Origin: Peristeroidobacter agariperforans
GTDB lineage: Bacteria; Pseudomonadota; Gammaproteobacteria; Steroidobacterales; Steroidobacteraceae
DNA length: 64,000 nt
Assembly: GCF_004138335.1 (NCBI RefSeq)
Contig: NZ_RYFW01000002.1
Location: forward strand, 539,501-603,500
Direction: 5' to 3'
The position numbers were made by a program, and so were the translations under genes. The notes below the pieces were generated by a model. It was not told the DNA's origin and ran no database searches. It saw nothing but the letters and a program-made list of their open reading frames with translations. Positions 54,524 to 63,400 of this stretch are shown here, piece by piece (positions within the stretch are counted from its first letter, which is position 1; every line of letters starts with the position of its first letter).

Positions 54524-55645
54524 TCACTTGCCGGGCATGGCCGGGCTCGTCCCGGCCATGCTCGCGGCGTGCTCTCTCGTGCGAGTGTCGCGAGTCAACA
54601 CTTCGGCAGCGGCCGCGCGAAGCTCGTCTGCGGGTACATCGGACAGATCCTCTTGTGCGGGCGCCGAGCCATTTGCGGACAGGTACGCCTGCAGATCGCG
54701 TAGCACTCGCTTGTTCGCGAACAGGTGCGGCACTTGCTCGTCGTCGCCCTGGTCCCGATTGAACTTACCGAGCAGAAATCGCAGGGAGTCCCTCGACGTC
54801 CACAGCTCGGTAAGCTTCGCGCGATATTCCAATTCCCACGCGGCCAGGCTGGGGAACTGCTGAAGATCGGCGAAATGCTGAGTTTCGTGGCCGAGCAGGC
54901 TGGCACGGAAGGCTTCGCTATCCAGGCCCTGCGGGAATGCGGGGCCGACGGCGTACAGGCGCTCATCGGTGGCCCAGCCACCGTTCGAGCTACGCTCGCA
55001 GCGTGCAAACGAGCTCCAACCGCGCGTGACGAAGTCATTCAACACTTCGAGTTGCACCGGATAGCTGCGCTCGGGCAGCCGCACCTCGCGCACGGAGGAA
55101 TCCTGTTTGCGCCAGACCATCAGTTCCCGCAGTGGCGGAGTGTTTCCCAACTGCGAGTAATATCCTCGTGCGCGCAACTCGCGGGCCACTCGCTCATCCA
55201 GCGCGTCCCAGTCGGTGATCACATCCGGCTCGCCCAGCAGATTGCTGAGGCCGCGCTGGAGTTCGCCGCTGTGGCGGTCACGCGTGGCAGGGAACATCAA
55301 TGCATGCCACCAGTACGTTTGATACAACCCCAGCACATCACTGAGGAACGGATCGCCCACCTCCGGTCGCGGCGGCGGCGTGGCGTCAGGGCCGAATCGC
55401 TGCAGCATGCAGCGTCGATAAACAACGTCTTTGCCAGCGAAGCTACTCCTCGCCGCCGATTGCAGCGCCGCGGCTGCGAGCCTGGCATTTCCCTGCAGCG
55501 CGGCCTTCATGGACCGGGCGATCGCCTGTTCGCCGACGGCACTGGTGAAGTCGCCATTTTCGCCGGCGGCGCTGCTCGTAATGCTCAGCAATCCGCAAAC
55601 GAATAGAATTACGCCAGCCGCGGCCGGCCTGAAATCCTGAAACAT
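54524..55645 (-). CDS. Hypothetical secreted protein with HETQH motif
   Basis: The 373-residue protein has a signal-like hydrophobic N-terminus (about 8-27, AAAGVILFVCGLLSITSSAA). Near residue 255 is LLGHETQHFADLQQF, an HExxH motif on a predicted helix as in zinc metalloproteases. A following ELEYRAKLTEL could supply a third ligand. No known peptidase family is recognised. The last 15 or so residues (SMAGTSPAMPGK) are encoded by a palindromic repeat and are probably not under selection. The gene is convergent with the arabinanase. Confidence 0.72.
   Translation of the reverse strand: MFQDFRPAAAGVILFVCGLLSITSSAAGENGDFTSAVGEQAIARSMKAALQGNARLAAAALQSAARSSFAGKDVVYRRCMLQRFGPDATPPPRPEVGDPFLSDVLGLYQTYWWHALMFPATRDRHSGELQRGLSNLLGEPDVITDWDALDERVARELRARGYYSQLGNTPPLRELMVWRKQDSSVREVRLPERSYPVQLEVLNDFVTRGWSSFARCERSSNGGWATDERLYAVGPAFPQGLDSEAFRASLLGHETQHFADLQQFPSLAAWELEYRAKLTELWTSRDSLRFLLGKFNRDQGDDEQVPHLFANKRVLRDLQAYLSANGSAPAQEDLSDVPADELRAAAAEVLTRDTRTREHAASMAGTSPAMPGK
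54536..54560. repeat. Palindromic hairpin at the convergent gene ends
   Basis: Arms 54536-54545 (CATGGCCGGG) and 54551-54560 (CCCGGCCATG) are perfectly complementary around a five-base loop. It lies at the 3' ends of the arabinanase gene (+) and the HETQH gene (-), whose last codons it forms. It may serve as a shared terminator, although no T-run follows. Palindromes of this kind are familiar as dispersed intergenic repeats. Confidence 0.7.
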
Positions 55646-55761
55646 CGCGCCCTCGATGCCAGTTGCCCTGTCTGTCGGCTTGGACGCGAGCGATGGGGCA
55701 CAGGGTTACAGCCGTGATTCAATGAGCAACTGCTGCTATATGCTTTTGACGAGGTGACAAA

Positions 55762-56145
55762 TTGAACCAGATCCTGCTGGTCGCGATCGGCGGCGCCATC
55801 GGTTCGGTGGCGCGTTTCAAGCTGTCGGGGTGGGTGTTGCACCAGAGCCCGAACTGGCGCTTTCCCAGCGGCACGTTCGCGGTCAACGTCATTGGCTGCT
55901 TGATCGCCGGGCTGCTGGCAGGCTTGGCCGTGAAGCAGGATTTGTTCACGCCGGAGGCGCGAGTCTTCCTGTTCACCGGCTTCCTGGGCGGGTTCACGAC
56001 GTTCTCGGCGTTCGGCCTGGAGACGTTGTTGTTGTTCAAGCGCGGCGAGCCGGGCGTGGCGATCGCCAACGCGGTCGTGAGCATCGTCGTTGGCTTGCTG
56101 GTTGCGTGGCTGGGGTACGAGCTCACGGCGCGCGGCGTCGGCTAA
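55762..56145 (+). CDS. crcB: CrcB fluoride channel
   Basis: The 127-residue protein has four hydrophobic helices and the Fluc/CrcB motifs GGAIGSVARFKLSGW, FPSGTFAVNVIGCLIAGLL and FLGGFTTFSAFGLETL. It is a dual-topology fluoride exporter. The start is TTG at 55762 with GAGG nine bases upstream. The upstream leader has no convincing fluoride riboswitch. Confidence 0.95.
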   Translation: MNQILLVAIGGAIGSVARFKLSGWVLHQSPNWRFPSGTFAVNVIGCLIAGLLAGLAVKQDLFTPEARVFLFTGFLGGFTTFSAFGLETLLLFKRGEPGVAIANAVVSIVVGLLVAWLGYELTARGVG

Positions 56146-56157
56146 GGAGAACAGGCG

Positions 56158-56679
56158 ATGAAGTTCGTGAAGTGCACCTTGGCAGGGCATGGGCCGGCGA
56201 TCCTGGACATCCTCAACGAGCAGATCCGCTCTTCCACTGCGGTGTACGAGTATGTGGAACGCACGCCGGACAGCATGGTGGCCTGGTTCAAGGCCAAGGA
56301 CGCGAAGAACTACCCGGTCATCGGCGTCGAGGACGAGAGCGGGGCGCTGATGGGCTTCGCCACTTATGGTGTTTTTCGCGAGCGCCCGGCCTACAAGTAC
56401 ACCGTCGAGCATTCGGTGTACGTGCACCAGGATCACCGGGGCAAGGGTCTCGGTTTGGCGTTAATGGAACGTCTGATAGAGGCGGCCCGCGCGCAGGATT
56501 TGCACGTGATGGTGGGCGGCATCGACGCGACCAATGCGGTCAGCATCGCCCTGCACGAGAAGCTCGGCTTCGTGCACGCGGGCACGATCCGCGAATCGGG
56601 CTACAAGTTCGGCAGCTGGCTGGATCTGGCGTTCTATCAATTGACGCTGCAGACGCCGAGTAAGCCCGTCGAAGGCTGA
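56158..56679 (+). CDS. GNAT acetyltransferase, phosphinothricin/methionine-sulfoximine type
   Basis: The 173-residue protein shows ILDILNEQIRSSTAVYEYVE, HSVYVHQDHRGKGLGLALME (the acetyl-CoA loop) and MVGGIDATNAVSIALHEKLG then FVHAGTIRESGYKFGSWLDL, the pattern of Pat/MddA-type N-acetyltransferases. These acetylate phosphinothricin, methionine sulfoximine or similar amino acids. GGAGA lies upstream and crcB is 12 bases away, so the two are probably co-transcribed. It closes the non-flagellar interruption. Confidence 0.9.
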   Translation: MKFVKCTLAGHGPAILDILNEQIRSSTAVYEYVERTPDSMVAWFKAKDAKNYPVIGVEDESGALMGFATYGVFRERPAYKYTVEHSVYVHQDHRGKGLGLALMERLIEAARAQDLHVMVGGIDATNAVSIALHEKLGFVHAGTIRESGYKFGSWLDLAFYQLTLQTPSKPVEG

Positions 56680-56865
56680 TAACTGCAACCCTTACCGCGT
56701 CCAGCATTTGACACCTGCCGGATGCGAGTCGACGTGCACTTGAGCAGCACGTCACAATTGCCCGCGCCAAGATTCCGTCGCCGTTTTGCGGTGTGTCGCA
56801 GTTCACACTGTGTTTTTCGGGTATTTCTCTTCTGAATTAATCACTTGCACACCCCCTGGAGGGCG

Positions 56866-56881
56866 TGGCACGTCGCTTGCT
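56866..56881 (+). promoter_or_regulatory. Sigma-54 promoter of the fliL operon
   Basis: TGGCACGTCGCTTGCT is an exact match to TGGCACG-N4-TTGCW. The expected start is near 56891, about 28 bases before the fliL ATG. A TTGCCCG half-site-like sequence at 56758 is the only hint of the CGGCAAA motif here. Confidence 0.93.
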
Positions 56882-56918
56882 CTTCTTCGGCAGCGACGAA
56901 GTCTTCGAGGAATGCGCG

Positions 56919-57419
56919 ATGTCCGATGCTCCTGCTGCCGAAGCCCCTGCTGCGGCACCCGGCAAATCCAAAATGCTGGTGATTGTGTTGTGCTCGATTC
57001 TCGCTGCGGGAGCAGCGGGTGGCGGCGTTTATTTCATGACCGCGAAGAAGGGTGGCGAAGAGCAGGCGGCTGCCGAGACTGCGCCGGCGGTCAAGACTCC
57101 GGCGATCTACAGCAAGTTCGATCCGCCGTTCGTGGTGAATTTCCAGAACAAGGGAATGACGCGCTTCCTCCAGGTCAGCATCGAAGTGATGACCCGCGAC
57201 CCGGCGACCGCCGAGTTGCTCAAGGAACACGATCCGAAGCTGCGCAATGACCTGTTGATGCTGCTCGGCGGCCAGACGTTCGAGACGTTGAGCTCGCGTG
57301 AAGGCAAGGAACAGCTGCGCACCCAGTCGCTCAAGGCGGTGGCGGACGTGATCGCGGCCGAAGGCGGCAAGGCGGAGAACGTCGAGCAGTTGTACTTCAC
57401 CAGCTTCGTAATGCAGTAA
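56919..57419 (+). CDS. fliL: FliL, stator-associated basal body protein
   Basis: The 166-residue protein starts MSDAPAAEAPA behind CGAGG; the longer frame includes the sigma-54 promoter and is excluded. One helix (about 20-40: MLVIVLCSILAAGAAGGGVY) is followed by a periplasmic domain with FVVNFQNKGMTRFLQVSIEV and LLMLLGGQTFETLSSREGKE, typical of FliL. It supports the stator and motor under load. It is the first gene of the second flagellar block. Confidence 0.95.
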   Translation: MSDAPAAEAPAAAPGKSKMLVIVLCSILAAGAAGGGVYFMTAKKGGEEQAAAETAPAVKTPAIYSKFDPPFVVNFQNKGMTRFLQVSIEVMTRDPATAELLKEHDPKLRNDLLMLLGGQTFETLSSREGKEQLRTQSLKAVADVIAAEGGKAENVEQLYFTSFVMQ

Positions 57420-57434
57420 CCCAGAGATTGAGAC

Positions 57435-58439
57435 ATGTCCGGCAGTGACATTCTAAATCAAGATGAAATCGATGCCCTGCTACATGGCGTAGACAGCGGC
57501 GCCGTCAAGACTGAAGCGCCGGTCGCGCCCGGCGAGGCGCGCAACTACGATTTCTCGAATCAGGTTCGCATCGTGCGCGGGCGCATGCCCACGCTCGAGA
57601 TGATCAACGAGCGTTTCGCGCGCCTGTTCCGCATCAGCCTGTTCAACCTGCTGCGCCGGACGCCGGAAGTCGCGGTGGCGCCGGTGAAGATGCTGAAGTT
57701 CAGCGAGTACGTGCACACGCTGCACGTGCCGACGAATCTGAACCTGGTGAAGATCGTGCCGCTGCGGGGCACCGGCCTGATCGTGATCGATCCGAAGCTG
57801 GTGTTCACCACGGTCGACAATTTCTTCGGCGGCAACGGCCGTTACGCGAAGATCGAAGGCCGCGAATTCACCGCGACCGAGCAGCGGATCATTCACATGC
57901 TGCTCAAGCACGTGTTCGCCGATCTCAAAGAAGCCTGGTCGCACGTGCAGCCCCTGGACATCGAATACGTCAATTCCGAAATCAACCCGCACTTCGCGAA
58001 CATCGTGAGCCCGACCGAAATCGTCGTGATCACCAGCTTCCACGTCGAGCTCGACGGCGGCGGCGGCGATATTCACATCACCATGCCGTACGCGATGATC
58101 GAGCCGCTGCGCGAGTTGCTGGACGCCGGCGTGGCGAGCGACCGGGTCGAGCACGACGAGCGCTGGGTCAGTGCGCTGAAGGAAGAGATCGAGGACGCCG
58201 AAGTCGAGTTAACGACGTTGTTGGGCCGCTCCAAGCTCACCATGCGTCAGCTGATGGATATGAAGGCCGGCGACATCCTGCCGTGCGACTTCACCGGCCG
58301 CGCCACGATCATGGCCGAGGACGTGCCCATCTTCCGCGGCAAGTTCGGTGTTTCCAACGGCCAGCAGGCCGTGCAGGTCGAAGATCGTATCTCCCGTATG
58401 CGTCCACGAATGCTGGACATCTTGAACGCGAAGGTTTGA
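57435..58439 (+). CDS. fliM: FliM, motor switch protein
   Basis: The 334-residue protein has the N-terminal CheY-binding motif DILNQDEIDALLHGVD, the middle domain with GRMPTLEMINERFARLFRIS and EFTATEQRIIHMLLKHVFAD, and the C-terminal SpoA part with FTGRATIMAEDVPIFRGKFG. It receives CheY-P and switches rotation with FliG and FliN. Confidence 0.97.
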   Translation: MSGSDILNQDEIDALLHGVDSGAVKTEAPVAPGEARNYDFSNQVRIVRGRMPTLEMINERFARLFRISLFNLLRRTPEVAVAPVKMLKFSEYVHTLHVPTNLNLVKIVPLRGTGLIVIDPKLVFTTVDNFFGGNGRYAKIEGREFTATEQRIIHMLLKHVFADLKEAWSHVQPLDIEYVNSEINPHFANIVSPTEIVVITSFHVELDGGGGDIHITMPYAMIEPLRELLDAGVASDRVEHDERWVSALKEEIEDAEVELTTLLGRSKLTMRQLMDMKAGDILPCDFTGRATIMAEDVPIFRGKFGVSNGQQAVQVEDRISRMRPRMLDILNAKV

Positions 58440-58443
58440 ACCC

Positions 58444-58836
58444 ATGAGCATGAGTAGAGAAGCAATGGAGGCGGCCCAGGCTGCCCAGTTTGCCGAACTG
58501 CTGGAGCAGGAACAGCGCCAGCGCGCGGCTCCCCAGCCGCAGCCCGATCCCGGTCTGCCGGGCGGATCGCCCACCGATGTGAACCTGGAAGTCATCCTGG
58601 ACGTGCCGGTCACGCTGTCGATGGAAGTGGGCCGCACGCGCATCCCGATCCGCAACCTGCTGCAGCTCAATCAGGGCTCGGTGGTGGAACTGGATCGCGC
58701 GGCCGGCGAGCCGCTCGACGTGTTCGTCAACGGCACGCTGGTGGCGCACGGCGAAGTCGTGGTCGTGAACGAGAAGTTCGGCATCCGTCTCACCGACGTG
58801 ATCTCGCCGTCCGAGCGCATCCGCAAGCTGAAGTGA
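58444..58836 (+). CDS. fliN: FliN, motor switch protein
   Basis: The 130-residue protein has an acidic, Gln-rich N-terminal linker and the SpoA domain: NLEVILDVPVTLSMEVGRTR, LLQLNQGSVVELDRAAGEPL, VNGTLVAHGEVVVVNEKFGI and RLTDVISPSERI. It forms the lower C-ring with FliM. It starts four bases after fliM. Confidence 0.96.
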   Translation: MSMSREAMEAAQAAQFAELLEQEQRQRAAPQPQPDPGLPGGSPTDVNLEVILDVPVTLSMEVGRTRIPIRNLLQLNQGSVVELDRAAGEPLDVFVNGTLVAHGEVVVVNEKFGIRLTDVISPSERIRKLK

Positions 58837-58848
58837 GTTGATGTCGAA

Positions 58849-59367
58849 GTGAGTCAGGGCAAAGTTCTCATGCCGCGCACCTTGATGCTGTCCGTCATTC
58901 GTGGCGTGGCGCTTCGAGGTCTGGCCGTCACGGCCGCGATCGGCATCCTGTGTTTAGCTGCACCGATGGTATTTGGCGCCGAGAAATTCGCGGCCCCCGA
59001 AGCATCGCAGGCCCCCGCCGCCGTTGGCGCGGGCAGCCTGACTCAGGTGACGCTGTCTCTGTTGCTGGTGCTGGGCATCGTCTTCGCGGCCGCATGGATC
59101 ACGCGTCGTCTGCGCGGCTTTGGCAAGTTTGGTAACGGTGCTCTGCATGTCGTTACCGAGATCGCCGTCGGTGCGAAGGAGCGCGTCGTGCTCGTGCAGG
59201 TCGGCAAGCAGCAGTTGCTGGTCGGCGTGGCGCCAGGCCGCGTGAGCACACTGTACGTTCTCGATGAGCCTGTAACGCCGCAGACTCCGGGCACTCCGGT
59301 CGCGCCCAGTGATCCTCGCCACCCCACCGATTTCAAATCGATCCTGAAGCGGAGCCTCGGACTGTGA
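58849..59367 (+). CDS. fliO: FliO, export gate assembly protein
   Basis: The protein of up to 172 residues starts at GTG (58849) or ATG (58870, [12 protein letters not shown]). A signal-like first helix is about residues 15-45 and a second helix about 64-82 ([20 protein letters not shown]). The cytosolic FliO domain follows with [20 protein letters not shown] and [19 protein letters not shown]. It assists FliP assembly. Its stop touches fliP. Confidence 0.92.
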   Translation: MSQGKVLMPRTLMLSVIRGVALRGLAVTAAIGILCLAAPMVFGAEKFAAPEASQAPAAVGAGSLTQVTLSLLLVLGIVFAAAWITRRLRGFGKFGNGALHVVTEIAVGAKERVVLVQVGKQQLLVGVAPGRVSTLYVLDEPVTPQTPGTPVAPSDPRHPTDFKSILKRSLGL

Positions 59368-60134
59368 TGCGCGCGTTCGACAAGCTGCGCGGCCGGGGGC
59401 TCGCGCGGTACGCGCTGGCGGCTCTGATGTTGCTCGCGCCGTTCATATCTTTTGCTCAGGGCATTCCGGCGGTCACCGTGTCGACGGCGCCGGGCGGCGG
59501 TCAGCAGTATTCGTTGACGCTGCAGATCCTGATCCTGATGACGGCAATCACGCTGTTGCCGGGCATCGTGCTGATGATGACGGCGTTCACGCGCATCGTG
59601 ATCGTGCTGGCGATCCTGCGCCAGGCGCTGGGCGCCGGCCAGGCGCCGCCGAACCAGGTGCTGATCGGCCTGTCGCTGTTCCTCACGTTGTTCGTCATGG
59701 GGCCGGTCATCGACCAGGTGAATACGCAGGCGGTGCAGCCGTACATGGAAGGGAAGATGGACGCGACCACCGCCATGAACACCGGCGTGGAGCCGCTCAA
59801 GAAGTTCATGCTCGATCAGACGCGAGAAAGCGATATCGCGACGTTTGTGCGCATCTCCGGCGGCCAGGGCTTCGATAAGCCCGAAGATGTGCCGTTGCGC
59901 ATACTAGTGCCGGCATTTGCAACAAGTGAGCTGAAGTCTGCTTTCCAGATCGGCTTCCTGATCTTCATTCCGTTCGTGATCATCGACCTGGTCGTGGCCA
60001 GCGTGCTGATGTCCATGGGCATGATGATGTTGTCGCCGGTGCTGATTTCCTTGCCCTTCAAACTGATGCTGTTCGTGCTGGTCGATGGCTGGGGCCTGAT
60101 CATGGGCACGCTGGCAGCGAGCTTCTACACATGA
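59367..60134 (+). CDS. fliP: FliP, export gate protein
   Basis: The 255-residue protein has a cleavable signal ([12 protein letters not shown]), then the FliP motifs [40 protein letters not shown], and the C-terminal [20 protein letters not shown] then [16 protein letters not shown]. It forms the FliPQR export channel in the MS-ring. ATG at 59367 follows GGAG. Confidence 0.96.
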   Translation: MRAFDKLRGRGLARYALAALMLLAPFISFAQGIPAVTVSTAPGGGQQYSLTLQILILMTAITLLPGIVLMMTAFTRIVIVLAILRQALGAGQAPPNQVLIGLSLFLTLFVMGPVIDQVNTQAVQPYMEGKMDATTAMNTGVEPLKKFMLDQTRESDIATFVRISGGQGFDKPEDVPLRILVPAFATSELKSAFQIGFLIFIPFVIIDLVVASVLMSMGMMMLSPVLISLPFKLMLFVLVDGWGLIMGTLAASFYT

Positions 60135-60400
60135 CGCCAGAAACCATCATGACCATCGGCCGCCACGCGCTGGAGATCACGATGCTGCTGGCGGCGCCGC
60201 TGCTGATCGCAGCGCTCGCGATCGGCTTGTTGGTCGGCGTGTTCCAGGCGGCGACCCAGATCAACGAAATGACGTTGTCGTTCATCCCGAAGCTCATCGG
60301 CATGGCGGCGACGCTGGTCATCGCCGGCCCGTGGATGTTGAAGCTCATCGTCGGCTACACGCGCGAGCTGTTCGAGAGCATTCCCGGCCTGATCGGCTGA
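60131..60400 (+). CDS. fliQ: FliQ, export gate protein
   Basis: The 89-residue protein has two membrane hairpin helices (about 14-38 and 50-75) and the FliQ motifs [20 protein letters not shown] and [19 protein letters not shown]. It overlaps fliP by four bases and forms part of the FliPQR gate. Confidence 0.95.
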   Translation: MTPETIMTIGRHALEITMLLAAPLLIAALAIGLLVGVFQAATQINEMTLSFIPKLIGMAATLVIAGPWMLKLIVGYTRELFESIPGLIG

Positions 60401-60412
60401 TCACACTCGTCG

Positions 60413-61192
60413 ATGATCAATCTCACCACAGGACAGCTCGAAGCCTGGCTGGCGCAGTACCTGTGGCCATTCCTGCGCATCGGCGCCTGTTTCATGATGG
60501 CGCCCATCTTCGGCGCCGGCTTCGTGCCGCCGCGGGTACGTTTGTTTCTGGCTGGAGCAATTACATTCATCGTCGCGCCGCTGATTCCGGCGCCGAACGT
60601 GGAAGTGTTTTCGTTCGCGGCTGTGGTCGTGACCATTCATCAATTGCTGATCGGCTTCGCGAGCGCGTTCGTGTTGCAACTGATCTTCGATGCGCTCGCC
60701 ATGGGTGGGCAATTGCTGGCCAATACCATGGGTCTGGGCTTCGCGTTCAACGTCGATCCGTTGCGCGGCGTCAGCACGCCGGTGCTCGGCCAGATGTACA
60801 TGATCCTGGTGACGCTGCTGTTTCTTGCGATCAACGGTCATCTCGTGCTCATCGAAATCCTGGTGCAAGGCTTTACGACCCTGCCGGTCGGCATGAGCGG
60901 TCTCGACAGCGAAATGATCTGGCGCGTGGCGCAGTGGGGCACTCAGCTGTTCGCGGGTGCGTTGATCGTCGCGCTGCCGGGCATGGCCGCGCTGCTGGTT
61001 GTGAATCTCGCGTTCGGTGTGATGAGCCGTGCCGCGCCCACGTTGAATTTGTTCGCAGTCGGTTTCCCGATCACGCTGATCTCCGGCCTGGTGATCATGT
61101 ACATCGGCCTGCCCTCCGTGCTGGCCGCCTTCAATCAATCGCTCGAAGCAGCGTTCGAAGTCATTCGTACGCTGCTGCGTGTCTCGCCGTAG
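60413..61192 (+). CDS. fliR: FliR, export gate protein
   Basis: The 259-residue protein has six or more hydrophobic helices and the family motifs PFLRIGACFMMAPIFGAGFV, DALAMGGQLLANTMGLGFAF and AAPTLNLFAVGFPITLISGL. It completes the FliPQR export channel and lies directly before flhB as is usual. Confidence 0.96.
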   Translation: MINLTTGQLEAWLAQYLWPFLRIGACFMMAPIFGAGFVPPRVRLFLAGAITFIVAPLIPAPNVEVFSFAAVVVTIHQLLIGFASAFVLQLIFDALAMGGQLLANTMGLGFAFNVDPLRGVSTPVLGQMYMILVTLLFLAINGHLVLIEILVQGFTTLPVGMSGLDSEMIWRVAQWGTQLFAGALIVALPGMAALLVVNLAFGVMSRAAPTLNLFAVGFPITLISGLVIMYIGLPSVLAAFNQSLEAAFEVIRTLLRVSP

Positions 61193-61201
61193 GAGTGAGC
61201 C

Positions 61202-62317
61202 ATGGCAGAGGGCGATGACGCACAAGAAAAAACCGAAAGCGCAACTCCCAAGCGCCTCGAGGACGCGAGGCGCAAAGGCCAAATCCCCAGATCCAGGGAG
61301 CTGAGTGCGGCGGCGGTGACCATGTCGGCGGCGGCGGCGCTGTACATGATGGGCGATCAGATCGCCGGGAAGATGTACGCGTTCATGGAGCGCAGCCTCA
61401 CACTGACTCGTGAGCAGTCGCTGGACGCCACGCAGATGATTCCAATGCTGACGAGCGCGGCGATCGATGGCTTGAAGATGTGCGCGCCCGTGCTCGGCAT
61501 CATCTGCCTTGCCGCGATCCTCGCTCCACTCGCGCTCGGCGGCTGGTCATTCAGCACCGAAGCACTGATGCCGCAGTTCAGTCGGCTGAATCCCCTGGAA
61601 GGTGTGAAGCGCATCTTCTCCATGCGCGCGGTGGTCGAGCTGATCAAAGCGTTGGCCAAGTTCGGCATCGTCGGTCTGATCGCCGTGATCGTGCTCTGGA
61701 ACGACGTGACCACGCTGCTCAATCTCGGCCAGGAACCGCTCCATCAAGCCATTGCTCACACCATCACTCTGGCCGGCAAGGCATTGATCGCCATCACAGC
61801 GGGCCTGCTGATCATCGCCGGCATCGACGTGCCTTATCAGCTGTACACGTACGCCAAGCAATTGAAGATGAGCCGCCAGGAAATCCGCGAAGAGCACAAG
61901 GAATCGGAAGGCTCGCCGGAAGTGAAGGGCCGCATTCGTCAGTTGCAACAGCAGTTCGCCCGCCAGCGCATGATGCAGGACGTGCCGAAGGCCGATGTGA
62001 TCGTCACCAACCCGACGCACTTCGCGGTGGCCTTGCGCTACGACGAGAAGCGCATGCGCGCCCCGATCGTCGTCGCCAAGGGCGTCGACCTGGTCGCCGC
62101 CCGCATCCGTGAGGTCGCGACCGAACACAACGTGCCGATCTTCGAAGCGCCGCCGCTGGCCCGCGTGCTGTATCGAAACGTCGATATCGGTGGCGAGATT
62201 CCCTCGGCCGTTTATCAGGCCGTGGCGCAGGTTCTGACTTACGTGTTCCAGCTGCGCGTCGCCAAGCGCTCCGGCTTCCAACCGCCGCCACGGCCGGATG
62301 TGACGGTCGAAGAGTAG
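61202..62317 (+). CDS. flhB: FlhB, export specificity switch
   Basis: The 371-residue protein begins MAEGDDAQEKTESATPKRLE then ARRKGQIPRSRELSAA, has four membrane helices (about 35-210) and the cytosolic autocleavage site VIVTNPTHFAVALRY near residue 270. After cleavage at Asn-Pro, FlhB with FliK changes export from hook to filament proteins. flhA does not follow directly: 1.15 kb separates them. Confidence 0.97.
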   Translation: MAEGDDAQEKTESATPKRLEDARRKGQIPRSRELSAAAVTMSAAAALYMMGDQIAGKMYAFMERSLTLTREQSLDATQMIPMLTSAAIDGLKMCAPVLGIICLAAILAPLALGGWSFSTEALMPQFSRLNPLEGVKRIFSMRAVVELIKALAKFGIVGLIAVIVLWNDVTTLLNLGQEPLHQAIAHTITLAGKALIAITAGLLIIAGIDVPYQLYTYAKQLKMSRQEIREEHKESEGSPEVKGRIRQLQQQFARQRMMQDVPKADVIVTNPTHFAVALRYDEKRMRAPIVVAKGVDLVAARIREVATEHNVPIFEAPPLARVLYRNVDIGGEIPSAVYQAVAQVLTYVFQLRVAKRSGFQPPPRPDVTVEE

Positions 62318-63384
62318 TGGGAATCCTCCAGCTGTAGATCACTTACGCGGAGTTATCGCCTACGCGGACTCTTAGGTTATGAGGGGCCTTGCCGTGGTTC
62401 GCGCACGCGGCAATGCGTCTGATGAATATCATTACGTGGATGGAATCGCCGCAGGCCTGCTCCTTGCGACCTGCGGCGCGACTCAGTTTGAGTAATGCCT
62501 TGACACGCCATTTTCGCCATCCTGGCATTTGCGTGACATGCGCATGTGCGTTTCATCCTGTTCTTCTCGGTAGTCACTGTCCTTGTGTGTGAAATCGTCA
62601 CGAGCCGTGGGAGTGGTGCGTGATCGACTTTCTGGAAGACTCGCGAGCCCGCTCACTCCTGAGCGGCAACGTATCGATGCCAGCTCCATGCCGACACTCG
62701 ATCAGTGCGTGCTTCCCTGCACGACTCGCGCTTCCTTGGAACAGCGATCGAACCTCCTTTGTAGAATTGCTGTTCCTAATAGATAGAGCGACAACCGCAC
62801 TGAACTTCCCTCGCTATGAAAGGGAGTTTTCTGAAAAAAATTCAGCTTATGACGTGTCGTGGTGCGTCAGTGACATATTCAGAACCGATGTGCTATTCGC
62901 CGAGATCGGCGGTGAAGCCGATGGGGCGCTTCTTGGGTTCTGGCAATCGCATGAGATCATGAAGGGCCTTGAGGATGCCCACGATCGCTTGATCATGCGT
63001 CGAGACCTTCCTTTCCAGCTGTGCGAACTTCTCCGCGAGTTGTCTGTTGGACGCGAGTAGGTGACGCAACTGCAGAAAGGCGCGAACGATGTGAAGTCTG
63101 TGGGAAACCGGTCTCTGTTCCGGCGGACCTGTTCGTTGAGGCGCCGAGTTTCGACTTCGTGACAGACGCCAACTGCGCACTCGGAGGTCGATCCGTCCGG
63201 CCGGGGAGGGCGCTGAGAGGAAGTTGACTCATTGGCCTTCGCGGATCGGTAACGCGTGACGGTGCGCTCGTGACCTCTGTCACAGTTCAATCGGCCCATC
63301 CCCGCCCGCTATCGGCCCTCTAGGCCGCTCCCTTAGCGGCTCCTTTCCAAACTGTGACCAACGCCCGCCGCGACCGAAGTCGGG
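62318..63384. other. Long non-coding stretch between flhB and flhA
   Basis: No convincing intact gene is present. The stretch holds a 9-base-stem hairpin (62447-62455 with 62470-62478) and an ACTCA/TGAGT dyad (62482-62494) that may help end the flhB transcript. It also holds a perfect palindrome ACATGCGCATGT near 62537, an AT-richer patch (about 62760-62850) with CTGAAAAAAATTCAG, the ORF6N-type remnant, and a GCCGCT/AGCGGC hairpin (63324-63340). Open frames on either strand are short, overlap each other and do not look like proteins, apart from the remnant. Confidence 0.6.
62893..63096 (-). pseudogene. Remnant of an ORF6N-domain protein gene (C-terminal part)
   Basis: Minus-strand translation gives about 67 residues ending at TAG, from LHIVRAFLQLRHLLASNRQL through AEKFAQLERKVSTHDQAI to PEPKKRPIGFTADLGE. 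This is the typical C-terminal helix and tail of ORF6N-domain proteins (KilA/antirepressor-related DNA-binding proteins). The N-terminal ORF6N domain is missing: upstream in this frame the translation becomes Arg/Pro/Ser-rich nonsense, and I found no continuation in the other frames. It is therefore a truncated relic of a mobile or horizontally spread gene. Confidence 0.7.
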
Positions 63385-63400
63385 TGGCTCGCGAGTTGCA
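63385..63400 (+). promoter_or_regulatory. Sigma-54 promoter of flhA
   Basis: TGGCTCGCGAGTTGCA matches TGGCACG-N4-TTGCW with one change and exact GG/GC spacing. The expected start is near 63410, about 55 bases before the flhA ATG. It makes flhA transcription independent of the fliL operon. Confidence 0.82.

Noticed and set aside
55646-55761. Possible fluoride riboswitch upstream of crcB (a GCGATGGGGC stretch is present).
   Set aside because: The following bases do not form the expected pseudoknot and stem pattern of the crcB motif, and the leader is short. Not supported by eye.
62620-63060. A 146-residue plus-strand frame between flhB and flhA.
   Set aside because: Its second half is antisense to the ORF6N-type remnant, it has no recognisable family and no good ribosome binding site.
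63324-63340. GCCGCT/AGCGGC hairpin as a tRNA part or riboswitch before flhA.
   Set aside because: Only a 6-base stem with a 5-base loop; no tRNA arms or conserved riboswitch core are seen. At most a weak terminator.
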